NCBI GenBank assembly: GCA_001429255.1
Contig: LMJI01000001.1
Span: forward strand, 1,591,256-1,655,255
Length of the DNA stretch: 64,000 nucleotides
From: Cellulomonas sp. Root930
GTDB taxonomy: Bacteria; Actinomycetota; Actinomycetes; Actinomycetales; Cellulomonadaceae
Direction of reading: 5' to 3'
This document shows positions 41,963 through 50,053 of this stretch, piece by piece. Position 1 is the stretch's first letter. Each line of letters opens with the position of its first letter. The notes under the pieces are model-generated. The model was not told the DNA's origin. It was given only the letters and a program-made list of their open reading frames with translations, and ran no database searches. Position numbers and translations under genes: made by a program.

Positions 41963-43060
41963 GTGCACCACCTCTCTCGTGCCGACGCCCGCCGGATCGC
42001 CGTGCGCGCCCAGCGCCTGACCGCCGCCCGGCCCACGGACGTGCACGAGACCGTGCGAGCCCTGTCGTTCCTCCAGCTCAACCCGACCAGCGCGATCGCC
42101 CCGAGCGCGGACCTGGTGCTCTGGAGCCGGCTGGGCTCGGCGTACGACCCGCGGGAGCTGGCGGACGCGCTCGACGAGCAGACGATCATCGAGTTCCGCG
42201 GCATGCTGCGGGTGGCGGAGGACCTGGCGCTGTACCGGGCGGAGATGGCCGTCTGGCCCGGGACCGGCACCCGCGTGAAGGACTGGCAGCGGGGCAACCG
42301 GCAATGGGTCGCGGACAACGAGGCGTGCCGGCAGGACATCCTGGAGCTGTTGCGCGCCGACGGTCCGCTGCCGATCAGCGAGCTCCCCGACACGTGCGTG
42401 CGGCCGTGGCGGTCCTCCGGCTGGAACAACAACCGCAACGTCACCATGCTGCTCGGCCTCATGGTGCAGATGGGCGACGTCGCACCCGCCGGCGGCACCG
42501 GCCGCGACCGGCTCTGGGACCTGGCCGAGCGCGTCTACCCGCCGGACCCGCCGGTGCCGCTGGAGGAGGCGTACCGGATCCGCGACGAGCGCAGGCTTGC
42601 GGCGCTCGGCATCGCGAGGCCGAAGGGGCCCGAGCAGCCGGTCGAGCCGCTCGACGTCCGGGACGCGGGGGAGTCCGCGGTCATCGAGGGCGTCCGCGGC
42701 GAGTGGCGCGTCGACCCCGCGCAGCTGGACGTGCCGTTCGAGGGGCGCGCGGCGCTGCTCTCGCCCCTCGACCTGCTCCTGTACGACCGCAAGCGCATGA
42801 CCGACGTCTTCGAGTTCGAGTACATCCTCGAGATGTACAAGCCGGTGGCCGCGCGGCGCTGGGGCTACTTCGCGCTCCCGGTACTGGTCGGCGACCGGCT
42901 GGTGGGCAAGCTCGACGCGGCGGCGGACGTGAAGGCCGGGGTGCTGCGGGTCCACGCGGTGCACGAGGACGACCCGTGGACCCCCGACGCGCGCGCCGCG
43001 GTCGACGCGGAGATCGAGGACCTGGCGCACTGGCTGGAGCTGGACGTGGTGCGGTCCTAG
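41963..43060 (+). CDS. Winged-helix HTH_42 family protein (YcaQ/AlkZ-like)
   Basis: A 365-residue protein of the YcaQ/AlkZ family, whose studied members are DNA glycosylases that unhook interstrand crosslinks or alkylated bases. The N-terminal string [16 protein letters not shown] and the [24 protein letters not shown] region near residue 34 are the family landmarks. In studied proteins the catalytic motif there is QxQ or QxD; here it reads QLN, so activity is uncertain. TAGTCT lies 6 bases before the GTG, which suggests a leaderless transcript. Its stop codon overlaps that of the convergent HxlR gene in the four bases CTAG. Confidence 0.8.
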   Translation: MHHLSRADARRIAVRAQRLTAARPTDVHETVRALSFLQLNPTSAIAPSADLVLWSRLGSAYDPRELADALDEQTIIEFRGMLRVAEDLALYRAEMAVWPGTGTRVKDWQRGNRQWVADNEACRQDILELLRADGPLPISELPDTCVRPWRSSGWNNNRNVTMLLGLMVQMGDVAPAGGTGRDRLWDLAERVYPPDPPVPLEEAYRIRDERRLAALGIARPKGPEQPVEPLDVRDAGESAVIEGVRGEWRVDPAQLDVPFEGRAALLSPLDLLLYDRKRMTDVFEFEYILEMYKPVAARRWGYFALPVLVGDRLVGKLDAAADVKAGVLRVHAVHEDDPWTPDARAAVDAEIEDLAHWLELDVVRS

Positions 43061-43458
43061 CCCTTCGACGCGTCGTAGGCCGCGCGGTTCCGGTCGATCT
43101 CGTCGGCGTTCTCCTGGCTCCACGCGACGAGCTCCAGCACCGGACGCAGCAGCGTGTGGCCCAGCGGGGTGAGCTCGTACTCGACCTTCGGCGGCACCAC
43201 CGGGAACACCTCGCGGTGCACCAGCCCGTCGCGCTCCAGGTGCCGGAGCGTGAGGGTGAGCATCCGTTGCGAGATGCCGTCGATGCCGCGCAGCAGGGTG
43301 GTGAACCGCTGCGGTCCGCCCTGGAGCATCCCGAGGACCAGCAGGCTCCACTTGTCGCCGATGCGGTCGAGCAGGCCGCGCACCTGTGAGCCGACCGCGT
43401 CCGCGCCGCAGCTGACGCGGGGGATGCCGTCGTCGTCGTACGTCACGGGCAGGTGCAT
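43057..43458 (-). CDS. HxlR-family transcriptional regulator
   Basis: A 133-residue winged-helix regulator. The family core is [19 protein letters not shown] near residue 27, then [20 protein letters not shown] and the wing region [14 protein letters not shown] Cys at residue 18 (VSCGADAV) lies where redox-sensing HxlR/HypR-type members often have their reactive cysteine. The ATG at 43458 is used; the frame upstream is antisense to the DoxX gene. It is divergent from that DoxX gene, and this pairing usually means oxidant- or quinone-responsive control. Confidence 0.88.
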   Translation of the reverse strand: MHLPVTYDDDGIPRVSCGADAVGSQVRGLLDRIGDKWSLLVLGMLQGGPQRFTTLLRGIDGISQRMLTLTLRHLERDGLVHREVFPVVPPKVEYELTPLGHTLLRPVLELVAWSQENADEIDRNRAAYDASKG

Positions 43459-43475
43459 GTCAGCCGTTCCTCCAC

Positions 43476-43493
43476 AGGCACATCTCTGTGCCT
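43476..43493. promoter_or_regulatory. Possible HxlR operator between the hxlR-like and doxX-like genes
   Basis: The perfect inverted repeat AGGCACA-tctc-TGTGCCT lies 18 bases upstream of the HxlR start and faces the DoxX gene. GTGCCT/AGGCAC half-sites recur nearby (43500, 43532). Confidence 0.5.
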
Positions 43494-43569
43494 TCTTGTG
43501 CGTGCCTCCACTGTTCCCCACGATGTGGTCAGGCACAAGGAGTAACCAACCACCCGTGGAGACGCCCGC

Positions 43570-43935
43570 ATGAACCTCGCCCTCTGGATCGTCGCCGGTC
43601 TGCTCGCAGTCGCCTACCTGGGGGCCGGTCTGCTGAAGGCCACGCAGCCGAAGGAGAGGCTCCAGAAGAACCTGCCCTGGGTCGAGGACTTCTCGGCCGG
43701 CACGGTCCGGTTCATCGGCGTCGTGGAGATCCTGGGCGCGGTCGGGCTGATCCTGCCGCAGGCCACCGGGATCGCCCCGATCCTCACGCCGATCGCCGCG
43801 ACCGGCCTGGTGGTCGTCCAGGCGCTGGCCATCCGCACCCACGTCCGGCGCCACGAGCCGCAGGTGCTGCCGGCCAACATCGCGCTGCTCCTGCTGGCGG
43901 CCTTCGTGGCAGTCGGCCGGTTCGCGGGCTACTGA
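43570..43935 (+). CDS. DoxX-family membrane protein
   Basis: A 121-residue protein with four hydrophobic segments (about residues 4-22, 47-66, 72-88 and 98-118). [15 protein letters not shown] and [16 protein letters not shown] are typical of short DoxX proteins. Some members take part in thiol or quinone redox balance at the membrane. It is divergent from an HxlR regulator, which probably controls it. Confidence 0.82.
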   Translation: MNLALWIVAGLLAVAYLGAGLLKATQPKERLQKNLPWVEDFSAGTVRFIGVVEILGAVGLILPQATGIAPILTPIAATGLVVVQALAIRTHVRRHEPQVLPANIALLLLAAFVAVGRFAGY

Positions 43936-43950
43936 GCCGCGTCTGCCGCG

Positions 43951-44006
43951 GCGAGAACGTCAGGTCCCCCGCGAGAACGTCACGTCCTCGTGCCGTTCTC
44001 GCGGGG
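43951..44006. repeat. GCGAGAACGTCA repeats with hairpin, convergent junction
   Basis: Two direct copies of GCGAGAACGTCAnGTCC (43951 and 43971) are followed by the inverse, CGTTCTCGCGGGG. A perfect 13-bp stem pairs 43967-43979 with 43994-44006 around a 14-nt loop. Lying between convergent DoxX and GH42 genes, it can act as a two-way terminator. Confidence 0.6.
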
Positions 44007-44017
44007 AGCTGTCGTGC

Positions 44018-45985
44018 TCAGCCCTCGCGCACCACGGCGACGCCGCCCGGCGCGACGACGAGCGACCCGCCCGCCACCGCCTCGTCGCGCAGCAGCTCGT
44101 GGCCCGACGCCGGAACCGTGACCTCGTCGCCCGTGTGGTTGAGGACGAACAGCCACGAGCGGCCGTCGTCGGCGACCCGGCGGACCGCCTCCACGCCGTC
44201 CAGCTCGGGGGACAGCCCCGCCTCGGCGATCAGGGCGTCGGTGACCCCCTGCAGGCCGTCGGCGTCGAGCCGGGTGGCCAGGTACCAGGCGGCGCCGGAG
44301 CCGACCGGCCGGCGCGTCAGAGCCGGCCAGCCCGCCAGGTCGCCGTCGGCGTAGGTGCGGACCGCTTCCGTCCCGGGCGAGAGGTGCGTCTGCTCGGACC
44401 ATACGTCGGCTCGCGTCCCGTCGTCGAGCGTGAGGGTCTCGCCGTCCTGCAGGGCCCAGAACTCCTCGCTCCGCACCCCCAGCAGCTCCCGGAACGCGCC
44501 CGGGTAGCCGCCCAGCCGGATGTGGTCGTTCTCGTCGGCGATGCCCGAGAAGTACGTGACCAGCACGGACGCACCGTCAGCCGCAGCCTTCGCGATGTTG
44601 GCCGCGTCGGCGTCGGTGACCAGGTAGAGCGTCGGGACGACGACGAGCGCGTACCCCGACAGGTCCGCCGACGGCCGCACGATGTCCACCGTGATGTTCC
44701 GCTGCCACAGCGCGCGGTAGTGCGCGAGCACCCGGTCCGGGTAGGTGACGGCGGCGGACGGGTGGCTGTCCAGCTCGGTGCCCCACCACGCCGGGTAGTC
44801 GAAGACGATCGCCGCCTGCGCCCGGACCCGGCTGCCCTCGACCTCGCTCAGCGCCTTCAGCGCCGACCCGAGCGTGACCGTGTTCCGCCACACGTCGGTG
44901 TCGGTGCCCCCGTGCGGCAGCATCGCCGAGTGGAACTTCTCCGCGCCCGCGGCGGACTGGCGCCACTGGAAGAACATCACCGCGTCGGCGCCGCGGGCCA
45001 CGTGCGCCAACGAGTGACGCAGCATCTCGCCCGGACGCTTGGTGCGGTTGCGCGGCTGCCAGTTCACCGCGCTGGTCGAGTGCTCCATGAGCATCCACGG
45101 GTCGCCGCCGGCGACCCCGCGCGTGAGGTCGGCGCTGAACGCCAGCTCGACGTGCGCCTCCGGGTCGTGGGCACGCGTGTAGTGGTCGTTGGCGATGACG
45201 TCGAGGTCGTCCGCCCAGGAGAAGTAGTCCATCCGCTTGGTGCCGGTGGAGAGCATGAGGTTGGTGGTCGTCGGGATGTCCGGCGTGATCTCGCGCAGCA
45301 CGTCCCGCATCGCGCGGTAGTGCACCAGCAGCTCGTCGGAGCTGAACCGCGCGAAGTCCAGCTGCTGCGTGGGGTTCGGGTACGTCGGGGCGCTGCGCGG
45401 GGGCAGCACTTCGTCGAAGGAGTCGTACCGCTGCGACCAGAAGGCCGTCCCCCACGCCGCGTTCAGGGCCTCGACCGTGCCGTAGCGGTCGGCGAGCCAG
45501 CGCCGGAACGCGGCCGCCGCGTCGTCGGAGAAGTCGTGCGGGACGTGGCAACCCAGCTCGTTGTCCACGTGCCACAGGGCAAGCGCGGGGTGCGTGCCGT
45601 AGCGCTCGGCCATCGTCCGGGTCATGCGCAGCACGTACTCGCGGTACGCCGCCGAGGACACCCGGTACGCCTGCCGGCCGCCCGGGTGCAGCACCGTGCC
45701 GTCTGCCAGCACGGGCAGGAACTCCGGGTGCTTGCGGGTGAGCCACGGGGGAGGGCTCGCCGTGGCGGTCGCCAGCGTGACCTTGATGCCCGCGGCGGCC
45801 AGCCGGTCGAGGATGTCGTCCAGCCAGCCGAAGTCGAACTCGCCCTCGCGCGGCTCCAGCTGGGCCCAGCTGAAGATGCCGACGCTGACCAGCGTGACGC
45901 CGGCCTGTTGCATGAGCTCCACGTCCTCGATGCGGGTGGCCAGCGGCCACTGCTCGGGGTTGTAGTCGCCGCCGTACTGGATCAT
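44018..45985 (-). CDS. GH42 beta-galactosidase (intracellular)
   Basis: A 655-residue enzyme that hydrolyses beta-galactosides, here probably galactan or arabinogalactan fragments. The N-terminus YGGDYNPEQWP and WAQLEPREGEFDFGWLD are GH42 hallmarks. The acid/base Glu lies in HVDNELGCH near residue 142 and the nucleophile Glu in MLMEHSTSAVNW near residue 298. Length is normal for GH42, with a glutamine-amidotransferase-like trimerisation domain from about residue 390. There is no signal peptide. Its ATG overlaps the stop of the GH43-like gene (ATGA), making it the last gene of a three-gene operon. Confidence 0.94.
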   Translation of the reverse strand: MIQYGGDYNPEQWPLATRIEDVELMQQAGVTLVSVGIFSWAQLEPREGEFDFGWLDDILDRLAAAGIKVTLATATASPPPWLTRKHPEFLPVLADGTVLHPGGRQAYRVSSAAYREYVLRMTRTMAERYGTHPALALWHVDNELGCHVPHDFSDDAAAAFRRWLADRYGTVEALNAAWGTAFWSQRYDSFDEVLPPRSAPTYPNPTQQLDFARFSSDELLVHYRAMRDVLREITPDIPTTTNLMLSTGTKRMDYFSWADDLDVIANDHYTRAHDPEAHVELAFSADLTRGVAGGDPWMLMEHSTSAVNWQPRNRTKRPGEMLRHSLAHVARGADAVMFFQWRQSAAGAEKFHSAMLPHGGTDTDVWRNTVTLGSALKALSEVEGSRVRAQAAIVFDYPAWWGTELDSHPSAAVTYPDRVLAHYRALWQRNITVDIVRPSADLSGYALVVVPTLYLVTDADAANIAKAAADGASVLVTYFSGIADENDHIRLGGYPGAFRELLGVRSEEFWALQDGETLTLDDGTRADVWSEQTHLSPGTEAVRTYADGDLAGWPALTRRPVGSGAAWYLATRLDADGLQGVTDALIAEAGLSPELDGVEAVRRVADDGRSWLFVLNHTGDEVTVPASGHELLRDEAVAGGSLVVAPGGVAVVREG

Positions 45986-47019
45986 CGGGTCCTCGTTGCT
46001 CGTCGGAGGTCTAGCTGGACGGGTTCGTCGGGGTCGCACACCAGGTGGCCGTCGACGACGCGGGCTACCGCGACGCGCACGACGGCCCGCCGTGTCGCCG
46101 GGTCCTCGCCGGCGCCGGTCTCCCCGAACGGTGAGACGTCGTGCGTGAAGTAGAAGATCCAGGCCTCGTCGTCGGTGGTGACGACGTCGGCATGGTGCCC
46201 GCGCGGGTCGACCAGGAGGCGCCCGTCCGGGGTCCAGCGTGCCAGGTCGTCGGACCGGTACACGGCCTGGCCGCGCCACTCGTCGACGATCATCCAGTGC
46301 CACCCGCCGAGCGCGAACACGTTCGGTCCCTCGTGCGGTCGGCCCTCGATGACCGGCCGTGACGGGCCCCACGTCTCCAGGTCGTCGGAGTCAGCGCACC
46401 AGGTGGTCGATTCCGCGGCCTCGTCCTTGAACCACATCCGGTAGCCGGTCGGGGTCGGTGCCACGCACGCGTCGATGACGTAGTCCGAGCTCAGCGGCAC
46501 GACCCCGCGGTACTCCCAGGCCACCAGGTCGTCGGACACGTGGTGCAGGATGTGCCGCTCGTGCCCCGGCCAGCGGTCCGGCACGCCGGTGAGGTAGCTG
46601 ACGAACATGTGGAACCGGCCCTCGGCGAACACGACCTCGGGGGCCCACAGGGTGTTGCGGCCCTCTCCAGGGTCCAATCCGTCGACGACCCCGCGGTGCG
46701 TCCAGGTCAGCCCGCCGTCCGTGCTCGTCGCGACCGCGATGTCCGTGCCGTGCACCCAGCTGACACCGGGTCCGTCGTCGTCGACCCGCCGCTGTGTCGC
46801 GAACAACCACCAGGTCCCGTCCGGCCCCTCGACGACGGTGGGATCGGTGGGCGCGCCGAGGGGGTCGGTGAACAGGGGATCGGGAGCGGTACGGACGTCC
46901 GAGGATGTGGCTGCCCCGGCGACCGCCGGCTCGGACGCTGCGGTCTCACCAGCGACTGCGTCCGAGGAAGCGGCCGCTCCGGCGACCAGATGCTCGGACG
47001 TCGCGGGGGTGGAGGTCAT
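45982..47019 (-). CDS. GH43-like five-bladed beta-propeller glycoside hydrolase (intracellular)
   Basis: A 345-residue protein. After about 50 low-complexity Ala/Ser/Thr residues, the propeller starts at PTDPTVVEGPDGTWWLFAT, where the Asp is the likely general base. WAPEVVFAEGRFHMFVSY follows, then YVIDACVAPTPTGYRMWFKDE with the second Asp, then EGPNVFALGGWHWMIVDEW with the likely acid Glu. This D/D/E order is that of GH43/GH117-type enzymes. The repetitive N-terminus has no hydrophobic segment and so is not a signal peptide. Its start overlaps the stop of the Gfo/Idh gene by 4 bases. Arabinose- or galactose-containing oligosaccharides are plausible substrates. Confidence 0.82.
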   Translation of the reverse strand: MTSTPATSEHLVAGAAASSDAVAGETAASEPAVAGAATSSDVRTAPDPLFTDPLGAPTDPTVVEGPDGTWWLFATQRRVDDDGPGVSWVHGTDIAVATSTDGGLTWTHRGVVDGLDPGEGRNTLWAPEVVFAEGRFHMFVSYLTGVPDRWPGHERHILHHVSDDLVAWEYRGVVPLSSDYVIDACVAPTPTGYRMWFKDEAAESTTWCADSDDLETWGPSRPVIEGRPHEGPNVFALGGWHWMIVDEWRGQAVYRSDDLARWTPDGRLLVDPRGHHADVVTTDDEAWIFYFTHDVSPFGETGAGEDPATRRAVVRVAVARVVDGHLVCDPDEPVQLDLRRATRTR

Positions 47020-48128
47020 GGGCGGAGGTCTTCGACGCCGTGCAGGAAGCCGTCGCGGAGCTCGCTGCCGGGGGCCAGGTCGGCCTTGGTGACCGGGCGG
47101 CCCAGGGAGGCCGAGGCGTAGATCGCGGTGACCAGCTCGAGCGACCGGTGCGGCTCCGCGGCGACCGGCGGCAGCGGCTCGCCCGCGCGCAGCGCCGCGT
47201 AGACCGCACGGAGCAGCGGGGTGTGGCCGGAGGGCTCGTCGTCGCCGGGCAGGGTCCACGACGAGGGCGCCTCCGACGGCTCGCCGCCGGTCCGCTCGGG
47301 TGCGGGGGTGAGCCGCCACGCGCGGGCGTCGTGCCCGTACAGGTGCTCGACCTCGACCGTGCCGAGCGTCGTGTCCACCCGCACGTAGCTGGTCTGCCGG
47401 GGAGCGAGCGCGGTGGTCAGCACCGACACGATCGCGCCGTTGGCGAACCGGATCACCGCGGTCGACGTGTCCTCGGTCTCCAGGTCGCGGTCCAGCCGGA
47501 ACGCGCGGGCGTCGACCTCGGCCCACTCGCCCAGCAGGAACCCGAGCAGGTCGAGCTGGTGGATGCCGAGCCCGAGCAGCGGTCCGCCGCCCTCGGTCGC
47601 CCACTTCCCGCGCCACGGCACCGCGTAGTAGTCCTCCTGCTTGCGGTACCAGAGCGTGTGGCAGACGCCGACGAGCGGCCGCCCGAGCGTGCCGTCCGCC
47701 AGAAGCTTCTGCACGTGACCGACCGCGGTGCCGGTGCGCTGCTGGAACACCACCGCGTACTCGCGCCCGACCTCCTGAGCGACCTCGAGCACCGCGTCCA
47801 GGTCCGCCAGCGAGAGGACCGGCGGCTTCTCGCAGACCACGTGGGCGCCCGCGCGCAGGGCGGCGATCGCCTGGTCCTTGTGCAGGCCGGGCGGGGTGCA
47901 CAGGTGCACCACGTCCACCGTCTCGGCAGCGAGCAGGTCGTCGAGGCTGTCGTACCGGCCGGTGACGCCGAACTGCCCGGCGAACCCGTCCCGCACGGCG
48001 GGGTTGGGGTCCGCGACCGCGACGATCGCGACCTGCGGGTCAGCGGCGAGCACCGACGCGTGCGCGTGCGCGATCGCCCCCGTCCCGACGATGGCGACCT
48101 TCAGCACGCCCTGCGACAACTCCGTCAC
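47016..48128 (-). CDS. Gfo/Idh/MocA-family oxidoreductase
   Basis: A 370-residue NAD(P)-dependent oxidoreductase, first gene of the Gfo/Idh-GH43-GH42 operon. The Rossmann motif is VAIVGTGAIAHAHA near residue 10 and the EKPP motif is VVCEKPPVLSLADLDAV near residue 98. The catalytic-loop region is TEGGGPLLGLGIHQLDLL near residue 178, with Gly-Ile-His in the usual place. The GTG at 48128 is chosen because AGGGAG stands 6 bases before it. An operator of the GGNAARCGCTTNCC set lies 31 bases upstream. Its presence with two glycosidases suggests action on a galactoside- or arabinoside-derived sugar. Confidence 0.87.
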   Translation of the reverse strand: MTELSQGVLKVAIVGTGAIAHAHASVLAADPQVAIVAVADPNPAVRDGFAGQFGVTGRYDSLDDLLAAETVDVVHLCTPPGLHKDQAIAALRAGAHVVCEKPPVLSLADLDAVLEVAQEVGREYAVVFQQRTGTAVGHVQKLLADGTLGRPLVGVCHTLWYRKQEDYYAVPWRGKWATEGGGPLLGLGIHQLDLLGFLLGEWAEVDARAFRLDRDLETEDTSTAVIRFANGAIVSVLTTALAPRQTSYVRVDTTLGTVEVEHLYGHDARAWRLTPAPERTGGEPSEAPSSWTLPGDDEPSGHTPLLRAVYAALRAGEPLPPVAAEPHRSLELVTAIYASASLGRPVTKADLAPGSELRDGFLHGVEDLRP

Positions 48129-48158
48129 GTCTGCTCCCTTGCACGGTGAGGCTGCCAC

Positions 48159-48172
48159 GGTAAGCGCTTGCC
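48159..48172. promoter_or_regulatory. Operator of the GGNAARCGCTTNCC set before the Gfo/Idh-GH43-GH42 operon
   Basis: GGTAAGCGCTTGCC is nearly a perfect palindrome, with core AAGCGCTT at 48162-48169. It is among the closest matches in the window to the set's consensus. Confidence 0.65.
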
Positions 48173-48223
48173 TGCCGATCCGTCCATCTGCCCGCGCTCC
48201 TGGCGGACGGCGACGGGACGGGG

Positions 48224-48289
48224 GAGTTCGTGAGTTCCGGTCGAGTTCGGCAGTAGCAACGCCCGAACTCGACGGAATCTCACGAACTC
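48224..48289. repeat. Palindromic dispersed repeat, family 1, copy 2
   Basis: The half-site GAGTTCGTGAGTTCCGGTCG begins at 48224 and its near-perfect complement ends at 48289. The inner arms TCGAGTTCG (48241-48249) and CGAACTCGA (48264-48272) pair exactly. It is the same family as 551-617, about 47 kb away. Confidence 0.65.
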
Positions 48290-48324
48290 GGCATGAGGGA
48301 GAGTGCCGCGGCCGGGCGCGGGTC

Positions 48325-49371
48325 TCAGGCCGACGGGTCCGACGAGCCGCGGACCACCAGCTCCGGCTGGAACTGGACGCGCTGGTGCTGGAACGACGCG
48401 CCCTCCGACCGCTGGCGCAGGAGCAGGTCCGCGGCGGTCCAGCCGAGCTGGTGGGTCGGCTGGCGGACGGACGTCAGCGGCACCGTGAGCATCGACGCGA
48501 ACACGACGTCGTCGTACCCGACCACCGCCATCTCGGCGGGGATGCCCACGCCGTGGGCCCGCAGCGCGCGCAGGGCGCCCAGGGCGGTGAGGTCGTTGAC
48601 GCAGAACAGGGCGGTGGGGCGGTCGCCGGGGAGCGCGAACAGCTGGTTGATGCCGGCCTCGCCACCGTCGGCGTTGAGGGAGCCGATGGTGATCTCGACC
48701 AGCGCGTCGGCCGGGTCGAGGCCGGCGCCGGCGAGCGCGGAGAGCACCCCTTCGCGGCGGTCGTGGCACTGCTTGATGGTGAGCGGCCCGTTGATGAACG
48801 CGATCCGCGTGTGCCCGAGGCCGACCAGGTGCTCGATGGCCAGCGCGCCGCCGCGGACGTCGTCGACGGCCACCGACGAGATGTCGTCGACCGGGGACGT
48901 GGTGTCCAGGAGGACCACGTCGATCCCGCGGTCGCGCAGAGCAAGCAGGGTGTCCAGCGAGCCGGCCGACGGCGTCACCATGACGCCCTGCACGCCGTGC
49001 TCCTCGAACAGTCGCAGGTACCGTGCCTCGCGCTCGGGGTCCTCGTCGGAAGACGAGAGCATGAGGGTGTACTCGTCGGCGGCCAGCCGGTCCTCGACGC
49101 CGCGGGCCACCTCGGTGAAGAACGGGTTCGCGATGTCGAGCACGATGGCGCCGACCGTCTGGATGGTCCCCGCGCGCAGCTGCCGGGCCGAGGCGTTGCG
49201 GACGAACTGCAGCTCCTCGATGGCTACCAGGACGCGGTCGCGCGTGGTGTCGCTGACCTGGTCGGGGCGGTTGAGCACGTTGGAGACGGTCCCGACCGAG
49301 ACGCCCGCACGCTTGGCGACGTCGGTGATGGAGGGTCGGCGGTCAGCGCGTCCCCGTGTCGTCGTCGACAT
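48325..49371 (-). CDS. LacI-family transcriptional regulator, probable L-rhamnose/rhamnogalacturonan repressor
   Basis: A 348-residue repressor. The HTH is ITDVAKRAGVSVGTVSNVLNRP near residue 15, followed by a full LacI/GalR core (GAIVLDIANPFFTEVARGVED, VGYDDVVFASMLTVPLTSVRQP). GGAGGG lies 7 bases before the ATG at 49371. The gene is divergent from the rhamnose operon, and two TGAAWCGWTTCA palindromes lie in the shared gap, one perfect (49510-49521). I infer that it binds these and the four related sites elsewhere in the window. LacI-type RhaR proteins are known controllers of rhamnose genes in several bacterial groups. Confidence 0.87.
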   Translation of the reverse strand: MSTTTRGRADRRPSITDVAKRAGVSVGTVSNVLNRPDQVSDTTRDRVLVAIEELQFVRNASARQLRAGTIQTVGAIVLDIANPFFTEVARGVEDRLAADEYTLMLSSSDEDPEREARYLRLFEEHGVQGVMVTPSAGSLDTLLALRDRGIDVVLLDTTSPVDDISSVAVDDVRGGALAIEHLVGLGHTRIAFINGPLTIKQCHDRREGVLSALAGAGLDPADALVEITIGSLNADGGEAGINQLFALPGDRPTALFCVNDLTALGALRALRAHGVGIPAEMAVVGYDDVVFASMLTVPLTSVRQPTHQLGWTAADLLLRQRSEGASFQHQRVQFQPELVVRGSSDPSA

Positions 49372-49509
49372 CGACCGTCCCTCCCTCGAGCACCGAGCGT
49401 GCGGCCCGATGCTAGTTGCCCCGATCAGGGCCGTCGTGGTGGCTCGCTGCATCACGATGACGTCTCGACTCTTGTGTGCCGAGAGCCGCGCGCGTACGGT
49501 GCAGCGTAC

Positions 49510-49521
49510 TGAATCGATTCA
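49510..49521. promoter_or_regulatory. Rhamnose-type LacI operator, perfect palindrome
   Basis: TGAATCGATTCA is a perfect 12-bp palindrome and the best member of the set. It lies 139 bases upstream of the repressor ATG and 97 bases before the -35 of the rha promoter. Confidence 0.75.
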
Positions 49522-49617
49522 CCGACCTCAAGGGAGAGGCCGTGCGGGAATCGCGCCCTCGGGCGGGGTCGCAAGCTCGGCGACGCCGGCGCACCGGGTT
49601 CGCACGCGAGGCGCCTC

Positions 49618-49647
49618 TTGACACACTGGTAAACGCTTACATAGAGT
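49618..49647 (+). promoter_or_regulatory. Promoter of the rha operon with an operator in its spacer
   Basis: TTGACA (49618-49623) and TAGAGT (49642-49647) are 18 bases apart. GGTAAACGCTTACA (49628-49641) fills the spacer, exactly as at 26426-26455. Confidence 0.75.
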
Positions 49648-49650
49648 GCG

Positions 49651-49662
49651 TGAATCGTTTCA
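49651..49662. promoter_or_regulatory. Rhamnose-type LacI operator at the rha transcription start
   Basis: TGAATCGTTTCA begins 4 bases after the -10, so bound repressor would cover the transcription start. It lies 26 bases before rhaM. Confidence 0.7.
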
Positions 49663-49687
49663 AAGGCGATTCGAGGAAGGCAGCCGC

Positions 49688-50053
49688 ATGACCCGCGTGT
49701 GCTTCATCTCCCGCGTCCGGCCGGACCGGCTGGACGAGTACCGGTCCCGGCACGCCGCCGTGTGGCCCGAGATGCTCGAGGCGCTGCGCGACACCGGCTG
49801 GCGTGACTACTCGTTGTTCCTCGCCCCGGACGGTCTGCTCGTCGGCTACCTCGAGACCGACGACTACGCCGCCGCCCAGGAGGCCATGACCCGAACGGCG
49901 GTCAACCCGCGCTGGCAGGCCGAGATGAGCGAGTTCTTCGTCGCCGACGGCAGCCCCGACGAGGGCTTCCACGTCCTCGACGAGGTGTTCCACCTGGAGG
50001 ACCAGCTGCGTGCAGCCGGCCTCCCCACCCACCCACAGGAGCTCCCCGCATGA
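49688..50053 (+). CDS. rhaM: L-rhamnose mutarotase
   Basis: A 121-residue enzyme that interconverts alpha- and beta-L-rhamnopyranose before isomerisation. The catalytic His is in YRSRHAAVWPEM near residue 22, and YSLFL, TDDY and NPRWQAEM are family landmarks. The C-terminal HVLDEVFHLE segment is typical of RhaM/YiiL. GAGGAAGG lies before the ATG at 49688. It heads the rhamnose operon and overlaps rhaI by 4 bases. Confidence 0.93.
   Translation: MTRVCFISRVRPDRLDEYRSRHAAVWPEMLEALRDTGWRDYSLFLAPDGLLVGYLETDDYAAAQEAMTRTAVNPRWQAEMSEFFVADGSPDEGFHVLDEVFHLEDQLRAAGLPTHPQELPA

Larger units (their letters stand above)
49372..49687. other. Divergent control region of the repressor and rha operon
   Basis: This 316-base gap contains two rhamnose-type operators, one operator of the GGNAARCGCTTNCC set and a good promoter toward rhaM. 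I see no small gene in it. Confidence 0.6.
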
